64,000 nucleotides of DNA from Semisulcospira habei (GCA_036245525.1 BTPG01000006.1:73257526-73321525); one strand, 5' to 3'. Numbered from the stretch's first letter, positions 52,600 to 63,500 are shown. Notes: generated from the letters alone by a model not told the origin. Program-made: numbers and translations.

Positions 52600-54480
52600 T
52601 CACAGAAAAACAAAATGGCAGCACTGTCATCAAGTCAGTACCAGAGTCAAACAATTAAACAGATTAGTCATCATCTGTAGAATTTTCATCCTCAACGTCT
52701 GATTCTGGGAGACGGCCTGGAACAGACTTCTTGCTTGGCAGATTCTCATAGTAGCTAAGGCAGTCTTTGGAACCACCCCTGAACGACAGAGGTCAACTAG
52801 ATCCTTCTTCTTGTCAGAGATAGGTATTCTGACCGTAGCGGTTAGGAAGAATGTCATCAAAGGAGATGCGCTTTGACGACTTTCTGCGACTATTTCATCT
52901 GATCTTCAGTATCTTAAAGTCTTCAAACATTCTGTGCTTGTAATAAAAGGTGTCTGGCTCTGTCTTCATGAATCTGAGCCATTTGATTCCCATCCAGTTG
53001 ACCCGTTCTCCTTTCATCTCTGTGTTTCTAAGACGTCTACTTGCCACTTCTTTAAAGTCATGTATGTCTTCGTGTGTGAGTGGAATGAGCACGTAGGGAG
53101 CTGTGGCTCGCGATGTCTGTATGATGGTATGCCCCTGGCTCGGGACACTGTTGCTTTTGCTCTTTCAACTGTGGAGTGCATAGCATCTGAGTGTGCCCTG
53201 GCTCTAGGAATTTCTGGGCAATCGTCTCATTGTGGTTGATGGTCTGGACGGCATGATGGAGAGCTGTGGTCACAAACTGATTTCGGTTTTGACCACCACG
53301 TGTCTAAATATAAGATGACATGCTTGACACATACAGGCAGTGACTGAAGGTAGAGCAGGAGGCACGTGCCCACTTCACACGATCCTTTCTGACCCTCGGT
53401 CTCATTTCAGATGTAGCAGCTTCCGTGTTTGTCCTCGAGTGAAAAAAATGTCAGGTTATAAACTGCAAGTTTGCGTTTGTAGTATGCTGTGCTGACCTTC
53501 GAAAGGGGAGTTGACAGCACCGCCTGCATATCAAACGTTGCTACATGTACACCTAGGTCGGCTCTGGCTGCTTTTTTGTCGTCTTCGTTTTCTTTTCTAG
53601 CCTCCTTCTTTTTCTCTTGGTGTTTCTTTTTGTACTCCTTGTCTGCTTTCTCGGTCACGCTACCCTCCTTCTGATCATTCATAAACTTTGTGCACGTGAC
53701 TCACAAGTATTTTTTTTTTTATTATTTTTATTATTTTTTTTAATTTTATTTTTATTTTATTTTTTGTTTGGGGGGGGGGGGGGGCTTATGGAACCCATAA
53801 TTTGTAGTCCGGAACAAAGACGTCTCGGCAGTATGCGCTGGATACAGCAGGCCTGCCTCTGTCAGTACATTGTTCCAGGTACAGCTGGTACATTTTGTTG
53901 ACCGAAAGTTCCGCGTCAAGGTACTTTCTTGCTGTTCTTTTTCGACAGTAGTCTGACTCCACTGCTGGAAACGATTCAATGTGCTCTTTTACTTCTACCC
54001 GTTGATGCGCCGGCACTTTGTTACTAGGGGCCTGTCTCCCTCAGTTCTCTTGTCCGGTGAAGGCTCCGTCTTTGTTGTTTTCAAGGGCATGTTGTATGTA
54101 GAAATGACCGATATCCGGGGTCTTCATAAAGAATGCTTGCAGACAGGAATTTGCTTGTCGTCCAGAGTAAAACTGAAATGTCGCTGAACATTTCGTGTCT
54201 TCTTGACTGGGTTCTTGTCTTTGTCCAGGTAAGTTCTTGTTTCTTCTTCTGTCACGTGTCTACAGACAAAACCCTTTGCCTTTCGTAACTGGACAGCATG
54301 TAAAAACTCTGAAAGATGTCTTCCCGCACACTTTCATTTATTTCTTCCGTGCACTTGTGCTTGCACTTGGAGCAGTCAACCGGCTTGACCGTCCTCTTTT
54401 TCTGTACCTTTCCTTTGCTTGTACAGTATTCCTGGCCAGCAAGCTTCAATCTCTTTCAGACGTTTTTCTTCCATTGTGAA
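52600..54480 (-). pseudogene. decayed transposase-like protein gene (GGQNRN family)
   Basis: Minus-strand fragments in consistent order but different frames. First VDCSKCKHKCTEEINESVRE, a Cys-rich N-terminus (54.4 kb); then EHIESFPAVESDYCRKRTAR and KYLDAELSVNKMYQLYLEQC (53.9 kb). Next a Lys/Glu-rich helix and VATFDMQAVLSTPLSKVSTAYYKRKLAVYN (53.5 kb); then GGQNRNQFVTTALHHAVQTI and FLEPGHTQML (53.2 kb); then DFKEVASRRLRNTEMKGERV (53.0 kb). A poly(T)/poly(G) insertion lies at 53709-53783. I recall such proteins as widespread, unnamed transposon-like genes in invertebrates; superfamily uncertain. At least five breaks. Confidence 0.65.
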
Positions 54481-54782
54481 GGCTACGCATTTACTTTTCT
54501 ACCCCGTCATATAATCAAGCCTTATGATCTATGGGAGACAACTCCTGTATAGTGGTTGTCTCTCCGGTGATTATGTCCCTTAGAACATCGCGCATGCGCA
54601 GTAAATAAATAGCGTGTTTGCCGCCGAATTAAGAAATGGCTTCCTGTATTTTGTGAGTGCGTCTGTGGTTTGAATCTAAGTCCATCCGGCCCACATAAAA
54701 GCAGTAACAGACATGGTGTCAGAAGTAAACGTGCAGCATCAGTGACTGTTCATTTGAGGTGTATATTTCTGGAAGAGGACAA

Positions 54783-55469
54783 TGTTCAAGCCACCAAAGT
54801 AATTTAACTTTCATGAGCCAGCCGCGTGGGCCGGTTGGAAAGAGCGTTTCCAGCATTTTCGTCTGGCAACAAAGCTGAACAGACACAGTAGCGAGGTGCA
54901 GGTTAGTAGTCTTTTGTACGCCTTAGGAGCAGAGGCAGGCAAGATATTCGCAACAGAAGAAAGACTTTGATATTGTTGTGGGCATGTTTGACGAATATTT
55001 TCTTCCGAAGAGGAATCTCATTCATGAGAGGGCTACGTTCGCGAGAAGAGACCAGCATCCAGGAGAGACAGTAGAAGAGTACATTAGAAGTCTGCATGAC
55101 CTTGCAACGCACTGTGAATTTCCGAATAAGGACTACTGCATTCGGGATAAACTTGTGCCTGCTAGACAAAGAACTTTCTGAGAAGCTTCAACTTACAGCA
55201 GACCTAAGCTGAAGTCAGCAACTACAATGGCTCGACAACAAGAGAAGGTTAAAAGACAGCTACAGCTAAGGGAGCCGGAGGGCACAACGTTGACAGAGTG
55301 AGCCATGGAGATAGATATCACAGAAAGAAAACTTTCCTCAAGGAGGAGGTAGGCAGAGTCAGCAGAGTGGTAGCAAGATTGATTGATTGTACATTGCTTA
55401 ACGTCCCGACAGCAACACGGCTTTCTCAGGACATGTGGTAGCAAGATGGACCAAGCTCCAACTTGTAGT
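54783..55469 (+). pseudogene. Gypsy gag remnant, interrupted
   Basis: Degenerate frame with WKERFQHFRLATKLN-like start and then DEYFLPKRNLIHERATFARR and ETVEEYIRSLHDLATHCEF, the capsid signature of Ty3/Gypsy gag. Further on is REKVKRQLQLREPEG-like sequence and a 56 bp insertion at 55380-55434. The frame then reaches QAPTC at the LINE junction. Stops and shifts at about 54800, 54968 and 55180 disable it. Confidence 0.78.
55367..55447. mobile_element. small insertion with 13 bp duplication
   Basis: GTGGTAGCAAGAT at 55367-55379 and 55435-55447 flanks TGATTGATTGTACATTGCTTAACGTCCC...CTCAGGACAT (about 55 bp). The duplication indicates a retroposed short fragment inside gag, probably a truncated SINE in reverse orientation. 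Confidence 0.72.
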
Positions 55470-55508
55470 TTCTTTTTCCTCTTGGCTTTGACTTCGCGAA
55501 AGAAGATT

Positions 55509-56870
55509 CTATAGGGCTTGCCCACGTCGTCTGCAGGCATTTTCGTGGCTGCGGAGGCCAATCCGGGACAGGCAGGTTCGACCGCAGTGGCTGCAGGGGA
55601 AGGTCTGGTCAGGGGTCTGAGTTACGACAACTCTGTTTTTTCTTCTGAGCCGCTTTTCCTTAAGGTTAGTTCTGCGAGAGTCCTCAAAGGAGACGGCTGC
55701 CTTGTGAATGGTGGAGCGCCAGGTGTCACGGTCCGCAGCAAGCGAAGACCACTGGCGGTGGTCGATTTGGCAGGCACTAAGTGACTTCTTGAGACCGTCT
55801 TTGTATCTCTTCTTTGATGCCCCTCTGTCTCGGTGTCCAGTGGCGAGCTCGCCGAACAGAGTGATCTTGGGTAGGCGATGATCCTCCATCCTGGAGACGT
55901 GCCCCGCCCAGCGAAGCTGTGTCCGCAGCAGCAAAGCCTCGATGCTCACAGTTTCCGCCTGTTCAAGGACCTCGACGTTGGTGACATAGTCACTCCAGTG
56001 AATGCTGAGGATGGTACGCAGGCAGCGTTGGTGAAAGCGTTCGAGGAGTCGTAGTTGGCTGCGGTAGAGGGCCCAGGACTCGGAACCGTACAGCAGGGTG
56101 GTGAGGACGACAGCTCTGTACACGCTGATCTTGGTGCCTTTTTTCAGCTGTTGATTGTGCCACACCCACTTGAATAGTCGCCCGAAAGCACTGTTCGCTT
56201 TTGCCAGCCTGTTGTCCAGCTCCTTGTCCAGCTTGGCGTCTGACGTGATGATGCAGCCAAGGTAGGTAAACTGGTGTACAGACTTCAGTTCGGACTCGCC
56301 GATGGTGATGTGGGGAGGGCGATGCTCTTCCTTGGGTGCCGGCTGATGAAGGACCTCTGTCTTTTTCAGACTGACCTCAAGTCCAAAGAGCTGGGCGGCA
56401 TCTGCGAAGCAGGACGTAATGCGCTGCAAGGCTCTCTCTGTGTGTGCAACGAGGGCAGCGTCATCAGCAAAGAGCAGCTCACGAATCAGTTGGTCTAGGG
56501 TTTTCGTGTGGGCCTGCAGTCGTCTGAGGTTGAACAGGCTGCCATCGAGACGATACCTGATGTACACTGCGTCGTCATCGTCGAGGTCCACTGTGGCCTG
56601 CTTCAACATCATGCTGAAGAAGATGGTGAAGAGGGTCAGTGCCAGCACGCAGCCTTGCTTCACGCCGTTGCGAATGGGGAATGGTTCTGAGAGGTCACTG
56701 TTTAGTCTGACCTGGCCTTGCTGGTCCTCGTGGAGCTGGACGATCATGTTGAGGAACTTTGGGGGACAACCTAGTCGCTCCAGGATCTGCCACATACCTT
56801 GCCTGCTCACTGTGTCAAACGCTTTTGTTAGGTCGGCAAACTTACGTATAGCCCTTTGTTCTGCTCGCGG
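55509..56870 (-). pseudogene. LINE RT palm, thumb and C2H2-like tail
   Basis: Continuation in another frame: FADLTKAFDTVSRQGMWQ (motif A), GVKQGCVLALTLFTIFF (motif B; a proline usual after A is replaced by L), LLFADDAALVAHTERAL (catalytic DD), HQFTYLGCIITSDAKLD and LRWAGHVSRMEDHRLPK. The terminal CSHCGRTCLSRIGLRSHE resembles a C2H2 finger and is followed by the stop. A single frameshift relative to the upstream frame is the only clear lesion, so this copy is young. Confidence 0.92.
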
Positions 56871-58744
56871 CACTTCTCCTGAAGCTGTCTCAGCACAAAG
56901 ACCATGTCGGTGGTACTCCTGTTGGCTCTGAAGCCACACTGGCGCTCTGGGAGGTGGTCTTCCGCGGTGGCAGGTACCAGCCGATTCAGGAGCAACCTTG
57001 CGAGAATTTTCCCGGCAATGGACAGCAGGGTAATTCCACGATAATTAGAGCAAACAGACTTCTCTCCTTTGTTCTTGTACAGGGTGATGATGACTGCATC
57101 ACGGAGATCCTTTGGTATTGTTCCTTTTTCCCAGCAGCAGAGAAAGAGGTCGTGGAGCTTGTTGTGCAGTGCTGGGCCTCCATGTTTCCAGATCTCTGGC
57201 GGGATTCCGTCAATGCCTGCTGCTTTGCCACTCTTGAGCTGGTGGATGGCTGTGAGGGTCTCTTCGGCGGTGGGCGGTTCGTCCAATTCAACCTTTAGTG
57301 GAAGGTGTGGGATTTGGAGGATGACTGTTTCTTGAACAGTGCGCTCAGCGCCGAAGAGGTCCTGAAAGTATTCCGACCAGCGGTTCAAGATGGAGGTATT
57401 ATCTGTGAGGAGTGCCTGTCCATCAGCGCTTCGCAGGGGACTTTGTACCAGGTGCCTAGGGCCATACACTGCTTTCAGTGCTTCGTAGAAGCCCCTGTAG
57501 TCACCGTTGTCAGCGCAGAGCTGGGTCCTCTGTGCGAGTCTGGACCACCACTCGTTCTGGAGCTCTCTAAGCTTGAGCTGGAGACTGCTGCAGATGAGGC
57601 GGAAGGCAGACTTCTTCACAGGGCAGGAAGGCTGGGCTAGGTGGGCCTGGTGGGCGGCTCTTTTTTTTTTTTTTTTTGCTAGAAGTTCCTGGATCTCTAC
57701 GTCGTTTTCGTCAAACCAGTCTTTGTTCCTCTTTCTAGCAAAGCCCAAGACTTCCACAGAGGATTTTACAATAGCAGTTTTCAGTTGTTCCCAGAGTGTT
57801 TCAGGGGAGGAGCCTGCTGGATCAACTCTGTCTTTGAGCATGCGCTGTAAATCGGCCTGAAGGGCAGCTTTCTTGTCGTCACGCTGAAGGCTGGCAACAT
57901 CAAGCTTTTTCTTGGGGGGGCCCCCTTTCTTGGGTTTCAGCTTGAGGCGGAGCCTGAGTTTGCAGCGAACAAGGCGGTGGTCAGTGTGGCACTCTGCGCT
58001 GGGCATCACTCTGGTGAGGAGGACGTCACTGCGGTCCCTCTGACGCACTAGGACATAGTCGATAAGGTGCCAGTGCTTGGAGCGAGGATGCATCCAGGTG
58101 GTCTTTCGACTGTCCTTTTGCTGGAAAGTAGTGTTGGTGATGACAAGTTGCTGCTCTGCACAGAGCTCCAACAGTAGGCGACCATTGTCATTGCAGTCCC
58201 CAACGCTATGCTTGCCGAGGACTCCTTTCCAGGCTTCAGAGTCTTGGCCCACTCTGGCGTTGAAGTCGCCAAGGATGATGACTTTGTCGTCTGCAGGGGT
58301 GCTCTGCAGGAGGCTGCGCAGGTCAGAGTAGAACTTGTCTTTTTCTGCAGGGTCTGCCAGGAGGGTTGGGGAGTACACACTGAGAAGGGTGACGTATTGC
58401 TGGTGTCTCAGTGGGAGGCGCATGGACATGATGCGGTCGGAGTGACCCGTTGGTAGGTTTTCCAACTTAGTCGCAATGGGGATCTTCACCATGAAGCCCA
58501 CGCCTGAGAGCCGTCTTTCTGATGCAGGCCTGCCTGACCAGTAGAGGGTGTAGCCAGCGCCATGTTCTTGGAGGCTGCCTTCCTCCGGAAGGCGTACTTC
58601 GCTGAGCGCGGCGATGTCCATGTTTAACCTCCGCAATTCATGGGCAATGAGGGCGGAGCGACGTTCAGGGCGTCCGCTGTCTACTGTGTCGAGCATGGTT
58701 CGGATGTTCCAGCATGCTACGTTGAGTCCGGTCGTGGTCGTCAT
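56840..58744 (-). pseudogene. LINE endonuclease and RT N-terminal part
   Basis: The first ATG is at 58744 (an upstream TTG would also be in frame). The protein begins MTTTTGLNVACWNIRT and carries the AP-endonuclease fold: LSEVRLPEEGS (catalytic Glu), VIILGDFNARVGQ (intact GDFN) and CHTDHRLVRCKL (catalytic His). A Lys-rich linker (AKKKKKRAAHQ) lies over an A-tract at about 57661-57679. Next come KSGKAAGIDGIPPEIWK and NKGEKSVCSNYRGITLLS, the RT entry motifs. The frame is lost near 56845, just before motif A. Family knowledge: the domain nicks DNA and primes reverse transcription. Confidence 0.92.
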
Positions 58745-59431
58745 GAGAGTGGATCCATTGTTTTTTCTTGTTTTCCGTTGACCGCGGCTAGCCAACTGGG
58801 GTTACGAGGGGATGAGCTTTGGTTAGGCCACCTTTTCCGTGTGGAGCAAGCAGTGCTGTCCCTAGAGAAGGCTGCTTGGTCGTTCAGGGTGTGCCGAGTG
58901 ACGTTGTCATCCCCAGGTCAACATCAGGCGACCAATATCCTGAACCGCCTGCATGCAGGTTTGAGACTGCGGCTTCCAGTGACATCTTTCACCTGCCGTT
59001 TTTGCCCCTTGCCCATCGCTATAGGACTTGGAAAGTTCAGTGTCATAGTCCGTGGGGGTTTCCTAAAGCCTGCGCGGTGGAGGTTTTTGGTGGAGTGCAG
59101 TGTGCGCAGTACTGGCCCCACCCTTTAAACCCTTGGTTCGTTTGCCATGGCCTAGCAAGCTGGGACGGTGGCATCGAGGTCCTCGGGTCGTAGGTTTTAT
59201 ATCAGACTGTCCTTGTCTTAGTCTCTGGCTCAAAAGCCTTCCCCGGAGACACGGGGGCTTTGATGTCAGGGGTTTTCTCCCTTAGCCTTTCCGCAGCCAA
59301 GCGGCCAGGCCTGCAAGGCAGCAGGGGACTCGTGGGGGCCGGGGTCGTCTATGTCCCGTGCAGATGTGAACATCTGCCCACTGCCCAGACGGTGACACTT
59401 ACCAGAGGAGAAAAATCCAACGCCGGAACCC

Positions 59432-59497
59432 GGTATCGAACCTCGCACCTTTGGCATTCGAGGCAGACGCCTTAACCACTGCGCCACTTCCCCGCCT
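59432..59497 (-). promoter_or_regulatory. tRNA-like pol III promoter at LINE 5' end
   Basis: The minus strand reads GGAAGTGGCGCAGTGGTTAA (A-box-like TGGCGCAGTGG, 59476-59486 in plus coordinates) and GGTTCGATACC (B box, 59432-59442), 44 nt apart start to start, as in a tRNA gene or SINE head. The arms do not form a good cloverleaf, so this is tRNA-derived and not a functional tRNA. Confidence 0.82.
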
Positions 59498-59600
59498 CAA
59501 CTTGTAGTAGGTGTGGACTATCTCACATGAAAGAACGTTGTCCGGCAATGGGATAGAAGTGCATGAAGTCTAGGCAATTTTGTGGTACAATTATTCTTTA
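59498..59600 (+). pseudogene. Gypsy gag remnant, zinc knuckle part
   Basis: After the LINE, the gag frame resumes as CSRCGLSHMKERCPAMG, a C-x2-C-x4-H-x4-C zinc knuckle. Its first cysteine codon lies in the duplicated target, so LINE insertion split the motif. A stop and a decayed second knuckle (KCMKSRQFCGT) follow. No protease or polymerase remains. Confidence 0.75.
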
Positions 59601-59810
59601 CTTATAACAAAGGCGTCGCCCAAAGCCAAAAAAATGCACTCAGTTAGATTAGCTCCAAGGGACGTAATTTTTCATTCAATTCTGAGAATGCAGTGCTAAT
59701 GCCATGGAATTCCAGGCTGGTAAGCTTGCATTGTGTCATCAGTATATCAGCTGTCCTTTTTGTGACTGCATCGCTTACTAGATCTTTTGAGCCTTCCACT
59801 GAACACCTAT
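59601..59810. other. unassigned interval
   Basis: No recognisable Gypsy protease or RT sequence; nothing else seen. Confidence 0.4.
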
Positions 59811-60127
<317 letters not shown>

Positions 60128-60129
<2 letters not shown>

Positions 60130-60470
60130 CCCCCGCTTTGTCGTTGTTCTATGAGCTGAACGTTATTGCTTATATGACATTTTACCCATGAACAGACTGG
60201 TCTAGCCCTGGTACACTGAAAATGTCATCCACTCACACTAGCTAGCGTGGTTCTCCCAGCATATAACTATGGGTTACATGTGGGGGGGGGGGGGTTAATC
60301 ATTAATTTGAAAAGTCTGGCGATTGCAACAGTCCCTGTATAAACAAACTGATACCGGGTCTTTTATGTGCTTTTTGTTTCGTCCTGTTACGTTCTAGACA
60401 AAAAGACGGACCTCCTCCCAGCCTGCCATTGTCATATCACCTGCCGAAGTATTGCACTGAACCAATAACA
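60128..60470. other. unassigned interval
   Basis: G run at about 60281-60294; no gene. Confidence 0.4.
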
Positions 60471-60577
60471 TCATTCAAGGAGCCCTGCATCAATAGCTGC
60501 GGAAGTGTCGTATAGCGTTGGCGGAGGCAACGCTATGCGACACTTCCGCAGCTATTGATGCAGCGCTCCTTGAATGA
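60471..60577. repeat. single-copy hairpin with 50 bp near-perfect stem
   Basis: TCATTCAAGGAGCCCTGCAT... at 60471-60520 pairs with the arm 60528-60577 ending ...CTTGAATGA; loop about 7 nt. Only two of 50 positions are not Watson-Crick, one of them a possible G:U. It lacks TTAA termini and resembles no other element in the window. Confidence 0.92.
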
Positions 60578-60929
60578 CACAGATATAACAGACATAGAAA
60601 AGAGTTCCAGACTGTACTTGCAGCAAAGAAAATTGTGGAAATTCAATGTGAAAAACGCCTTCTGTTGCGCTTCACACTTCATTTGTATCGAAAAGTCTGG
60701 CACAACATTGTGGCATAGAACGGCTGTATTATGCAATTCCGTATGAAGGGGATGCCTATTCCCCGTGATATTTGCGATCATTGAGAACCATCATCTGACA
60801 CATTCATTCCCTCCCTCCTCATATCCCTTCCCTTTAACCACAGGCTATGTCCAGAAAAGCGTTTTGGTGACGTGTATCAATATCACAAAATCCAGGCCAA
60901 ACAAAGGTGGTACCAAAAGTGTCAAATGC
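60578..60929. other. unassigned interval
   Basis: Nothing recognised. Confidence 0.35.
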
Positions 60930-61275
60930 AAAGAAATATCCCAACAAAGAAAGAAACGCTCTTAGAAAGAACAAGTACAATACAACAGTACTGAACCCGT
61001 TCAGTGCCGAGAAAATCTGAACACGATCCAACTGTAAGAAGTATAGATCCTCATGAGCCCCCGCAGTTGCGGGGGCTCATGAGGACCTATGCCTCTTGCT
61101 GACACCAATTTGAATCCATATTCCTGGGAAAGCTAGGGCATTTTGATTTTGAATTAAATTAATAAAGAATCCAGAAACACAATATGTGTCAACTGGCACT
61201 TCACGGCTTAATACATCGTTTTGTAATTGTCCTTTCTTATAAAGCGCGTACCGTTCTTTATTGGGGTTTTCTTCG
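60930..61275. mobile_element. family D element with family A in its loop
   Basis: Left arm AAAGAAATATCCCAACAAAGAAAGAAACGCTCTTAGAAAG...TACAATACAAC to 60986; right arm TTTTGTAATTGTCCTTTCTTATAAAGCGCGTACCGTTC from 61217. Family A lies between the arms. Confidence 0.72.
60992..61211. mobile_element. family A MITE nested in family D
   Basis: TGAA|CCCGTTCAGTGCCGAG ... CTGGCACTTCACGGC|TTAA 61208-61211. Hairpin 61034-61099 (GTAAGAAGTATAGATCC arm; perfect GAGCCCCCGCAGTTGCGGGG apex). Confidence 0.85.
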
Positions 61276-61348
61276 TATCTCAGTCACAGTATTGAGGTCT
61301 TCTGTTCGCTGTCTTTGAATACTGTATAAGTACAGGCATTGGTCGAGG

Positions 61349-61515
61349 AAGATAGATTCTTACATCGGTGTTTATTTGTGTTTGAGAATCTCACTCGAGT
61401 GGATTCAAATCTCATCCTGTGAGCGAAAGCGAATAGGATAAGGTTTTAAGATCACGAGAGTGAGATTCGCATTATCAACTAGACACCGATGTAAAAATCT
61501 ATTTTTGTGATCTTC
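61349..61515. repeat. single-copy foldback
   Basis: AGATAGATTCTTACATCGGTGTTTA pairs with AGACACCGATGTAAAAATCTATT; inner AATCTCACTCGAGTGGATTC / GAGAGTGAGATTC and CTCATCCTGTGAGCGAAAGCGAATAGGATAAG also pair. Imperfect long hairpin. Confidence 0.7.
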
Positions 61516-62304
61516 AGTTTTGCAGACCTTTCTATTTGCGGTAAACCGGTGTAATTTTGTTTCGGCACACACCTAGATATGGCAACACCACATCCATCAC
61601 CAAAAATCCTGACGTGATACTTTTTATTGTGACGTAAAAATTTAGATATCTGACGCACGTTTCTACATTGGGACGAAAATGCTCAGTACATGACACCAGG
61701 GTGCCAGTTAACATCATTGGCATTGCAATTGAGCTGAAAGTGTAGTTCAGTTTCGTGTGTGCCCATAACTTTATATACAGATTTATACCGTACTTTCTGC
61801 AAGACAATGGTGTGCACACTTGGTCGTTCACGCTCCATAACGTATTGCACAAGCTCAGGCTATATCATACATAGTGTGATGCGATTTTTTTCCAAGAAGA
61901 AATTAATACTGTAAATTGATACACATAAAATGCTTTTCTCGACGTATGCGTGTGCCTTCCACCATCCTCCCTTCCCGGGGCACCCCCATCCCAGCCACCC
62001 AGCCCCTCTGTCTATTTCTTTCTCAATCGTTCTCTCCAGGAGGTATCCGAATTAAACGCCACTGCCCGAGGATTTTCTGGATCTCCGTGAAATAGCACAA
62101 TGATGGACGCTGTCGGCAAGCCCTTCTCCAGAGCTATTTCCACGGTTCTGAAGATCACCTCAAAATGAGGACCCGAGGTGCTTCCCTTTTCCATCTCTCT
62201 CGCTGTGAAAACCTTCCATTTGCAATAGACATAGATGAGTATGAGCTCTTGCTTCTCATAATAAAGTCTTTTTCGTGCTGTTTTCTTTTTGTTGTCATTA
62301 CTTA
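61516..62304. other. unassigned interval, no gene seen
   Basis: Two minus-strand frames (61532-61852, 62012-62335) show no recognisable domain. Confidence 0.35.
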
Positions 62305-62463
62305 TTAAACCATTAAGCTCTGACACATTACACAAGGATATGTAACGACAATGATAGTTCTAGGATGGTGCCAGAATAGCCTGGCGCCTCCAGGCACCAA
62401 GCTATTCAGGCACCATCCTAGAAATATCACGGTATCTGCCTCATGAAGATCACTGTAGCTTAA
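62305..62463. mobile_element. family B MITE with TCTAGGATGG covariant arm
   Basis: TTAA 62305-62308 | ACCATTAAGCTCTGACACATT on the left. Hairpin 62347-62433: ATAGTTCTAGGATGGTGCC pairs with GGCACCATCCTAGAAATAT; TCTAGGATGG/CCATCCTAGA replaces TCAAGGGTGG/CCACCCTTGA in both arms. Right end shortened (TTAA at 62460-62463 may be fortuitous). Confidence 0.78.
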
Positions 62464-62787
62464 GTACACTCTTAAAAACCGCGTGCTTTCAAGTTTTTTT
62501 CATCAGCTCACTACTCATCCTCAGAGGGAGTAGTATGTGAGGATTTCAGTGATCGATTTCTTTCTCAGAAATGACGTCTGCAAATCGTTTCCAGTGGAAA
62601 AGATCGAGTGGGCAAGGGAGGGAGGAAGGAAGACCCTCCTGACACAAAGATCAGAAAAGTGGGCCGGAAGTTTGCAAAAGTTATCCACCTTTCCGGAAGT
62701 AATGTAGAGAGCGCTGTGTTATGATTAATTGTGAAATGTGTAATAACAGCGTCGATGTAAAGTGATAATAGAGTGATTGTTAATGAT
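62464..62787. other. unassigned interval
   Basis: Nothing recognised before the trinucleotide tract. Confidence 0.35.
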
Positions 62788-62864
62788 GATGATGATGACG
62801 ATGACGACGACGACAACGACGACGATGATGGTGGTGTTGGTGATGTTGATGATGATGATGTCAG
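62788..62864. repeat. (GAT)/(GAC)n trinucleotide tract
   Basis: About 75 bp. The polyserine minus-strand frame is its translation. Confidence 0.93.
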
Positions 62865-63425
62865 TTCCAGGTCGCTCGACAGATAGATTAAGACAGAAAA
62901 TTATGCAACATCTTTCGTGTTACTAACCAGTCACAAATTTGTGGATGGACTAAGTTATAGATCTGGATCTTTTGCCCTGCTTTTCGCTGGAATTGCTGAA
63001 TGATCTAACCAATGAAGTTTCCACCACTTCTAGACGAGCATGCTTCGCCTAATCTTTTCTGGCGTGCACCGTTTTCCTTTTACCATTTCAAAGTGGAAAG
63101 GTTCGCTTGTCCAGTATTTTGTCTCTTGTTCTTTGAGTTTTGGTTTTTGTTTGTTTGTTTGTTTGTTTGTTTGTTTGGGGGGATGTTTTTGGACTTTTCC
63201 TTTATTCTTTTTAGTTTTGTTAATGTCGCGGTTGTCGTCGTCGTCGTCGGCGTTGTTGTTGTTGTTGTTTCAGACAATTGTGGGTACAGCCTCGGAAACA
63301 TAATACATTATATGTGAGCCAGTACATAACGAGGCCGGTAAATCGTCACCGTATGTGGTTTAACATACGCAACAGCTGGAGTAGACGGTTGGACCAGTTC
63401 CTTGAAAGAGAGCGCATGATCTACA
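62865..63425. other. unassigned interval with (GTTT)n and (GTT)n patches
   Basis: (GTTT)n at 63145-63178 and GTC/GTT units at 63231-63270. No gene. Confidence 0.5.
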
Positions 63426-63500
63426 GTAGTGCCAGATTAGCTTAGCGCCTCTCCAGACATCTGGGAAGGCGCTAAGCTATTCTGGCACTATCCTTCAACT
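63426..63500. repeat. family B hairpin core, variant apex
   Basis: AGTGCCAGATTAGCTTAGCGCC pairs with GGCGCTAAGCTATTCTGGCACT; AGCTTAGCGCC/GGCGCTAAGCT is a matched change from AGCTTGGCGCC/GGCGCCAAGCT. The loop is longer and self-paired (CCAGACATCTGG). The outer left arm is missing. Confidence 0.8.

Larger units (their letters stand above)
54546..55469 (+). mobile_element. Ty3/Gypsy-type retroelement remnant, 5' part
   Basis: A putative LTR end is followed at about 54713 by TGGTGTCAGAAGTAAACG, which resembles a tRNA-type primer-binding site, then a gag start. The LTR left boundary (TGTATAGTGG at 54546) is a guess; no second LTR is visible. The element is split by a 4 kb LINE and resumes at 59498. 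Confidence 0.72.
55459..59508 (-). mobile_element. nearly full-length 4.0 kb LINE with tRNA-like 5' head
   Basis: Body 55470-59497 on the minus strand between CAACTTGTAGT at 55459-55469 and 59498-59508 (11 bp duplication). Order 5' to 3': tRNA-like promoter (59497 to about 59430), ~650 bp leader, endonuclease-RT protein (two frames, 58744-55509) and a short 3' UTR ending GCCAAGAGGAAAAAGAAA. The duplication encloses the whole composite, so the tRNA-like head moved together with the LINE. It interrupts a Gypsy gag exactly inside its first zinc knuckle. Confidence 0.93.

Noticed and set aside
55518..58456. Several plus-strand frames of 80-117 codons
   Set aside because: Antisense shadows of the minus-strand LINE coding region.
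59432..59497. Possible functional tRNA gene on the minus strand
   Set aside because: A and B boxes are good, but acceptor and T stems do not pair well and it is part of a transposed LINE with one target duplication.
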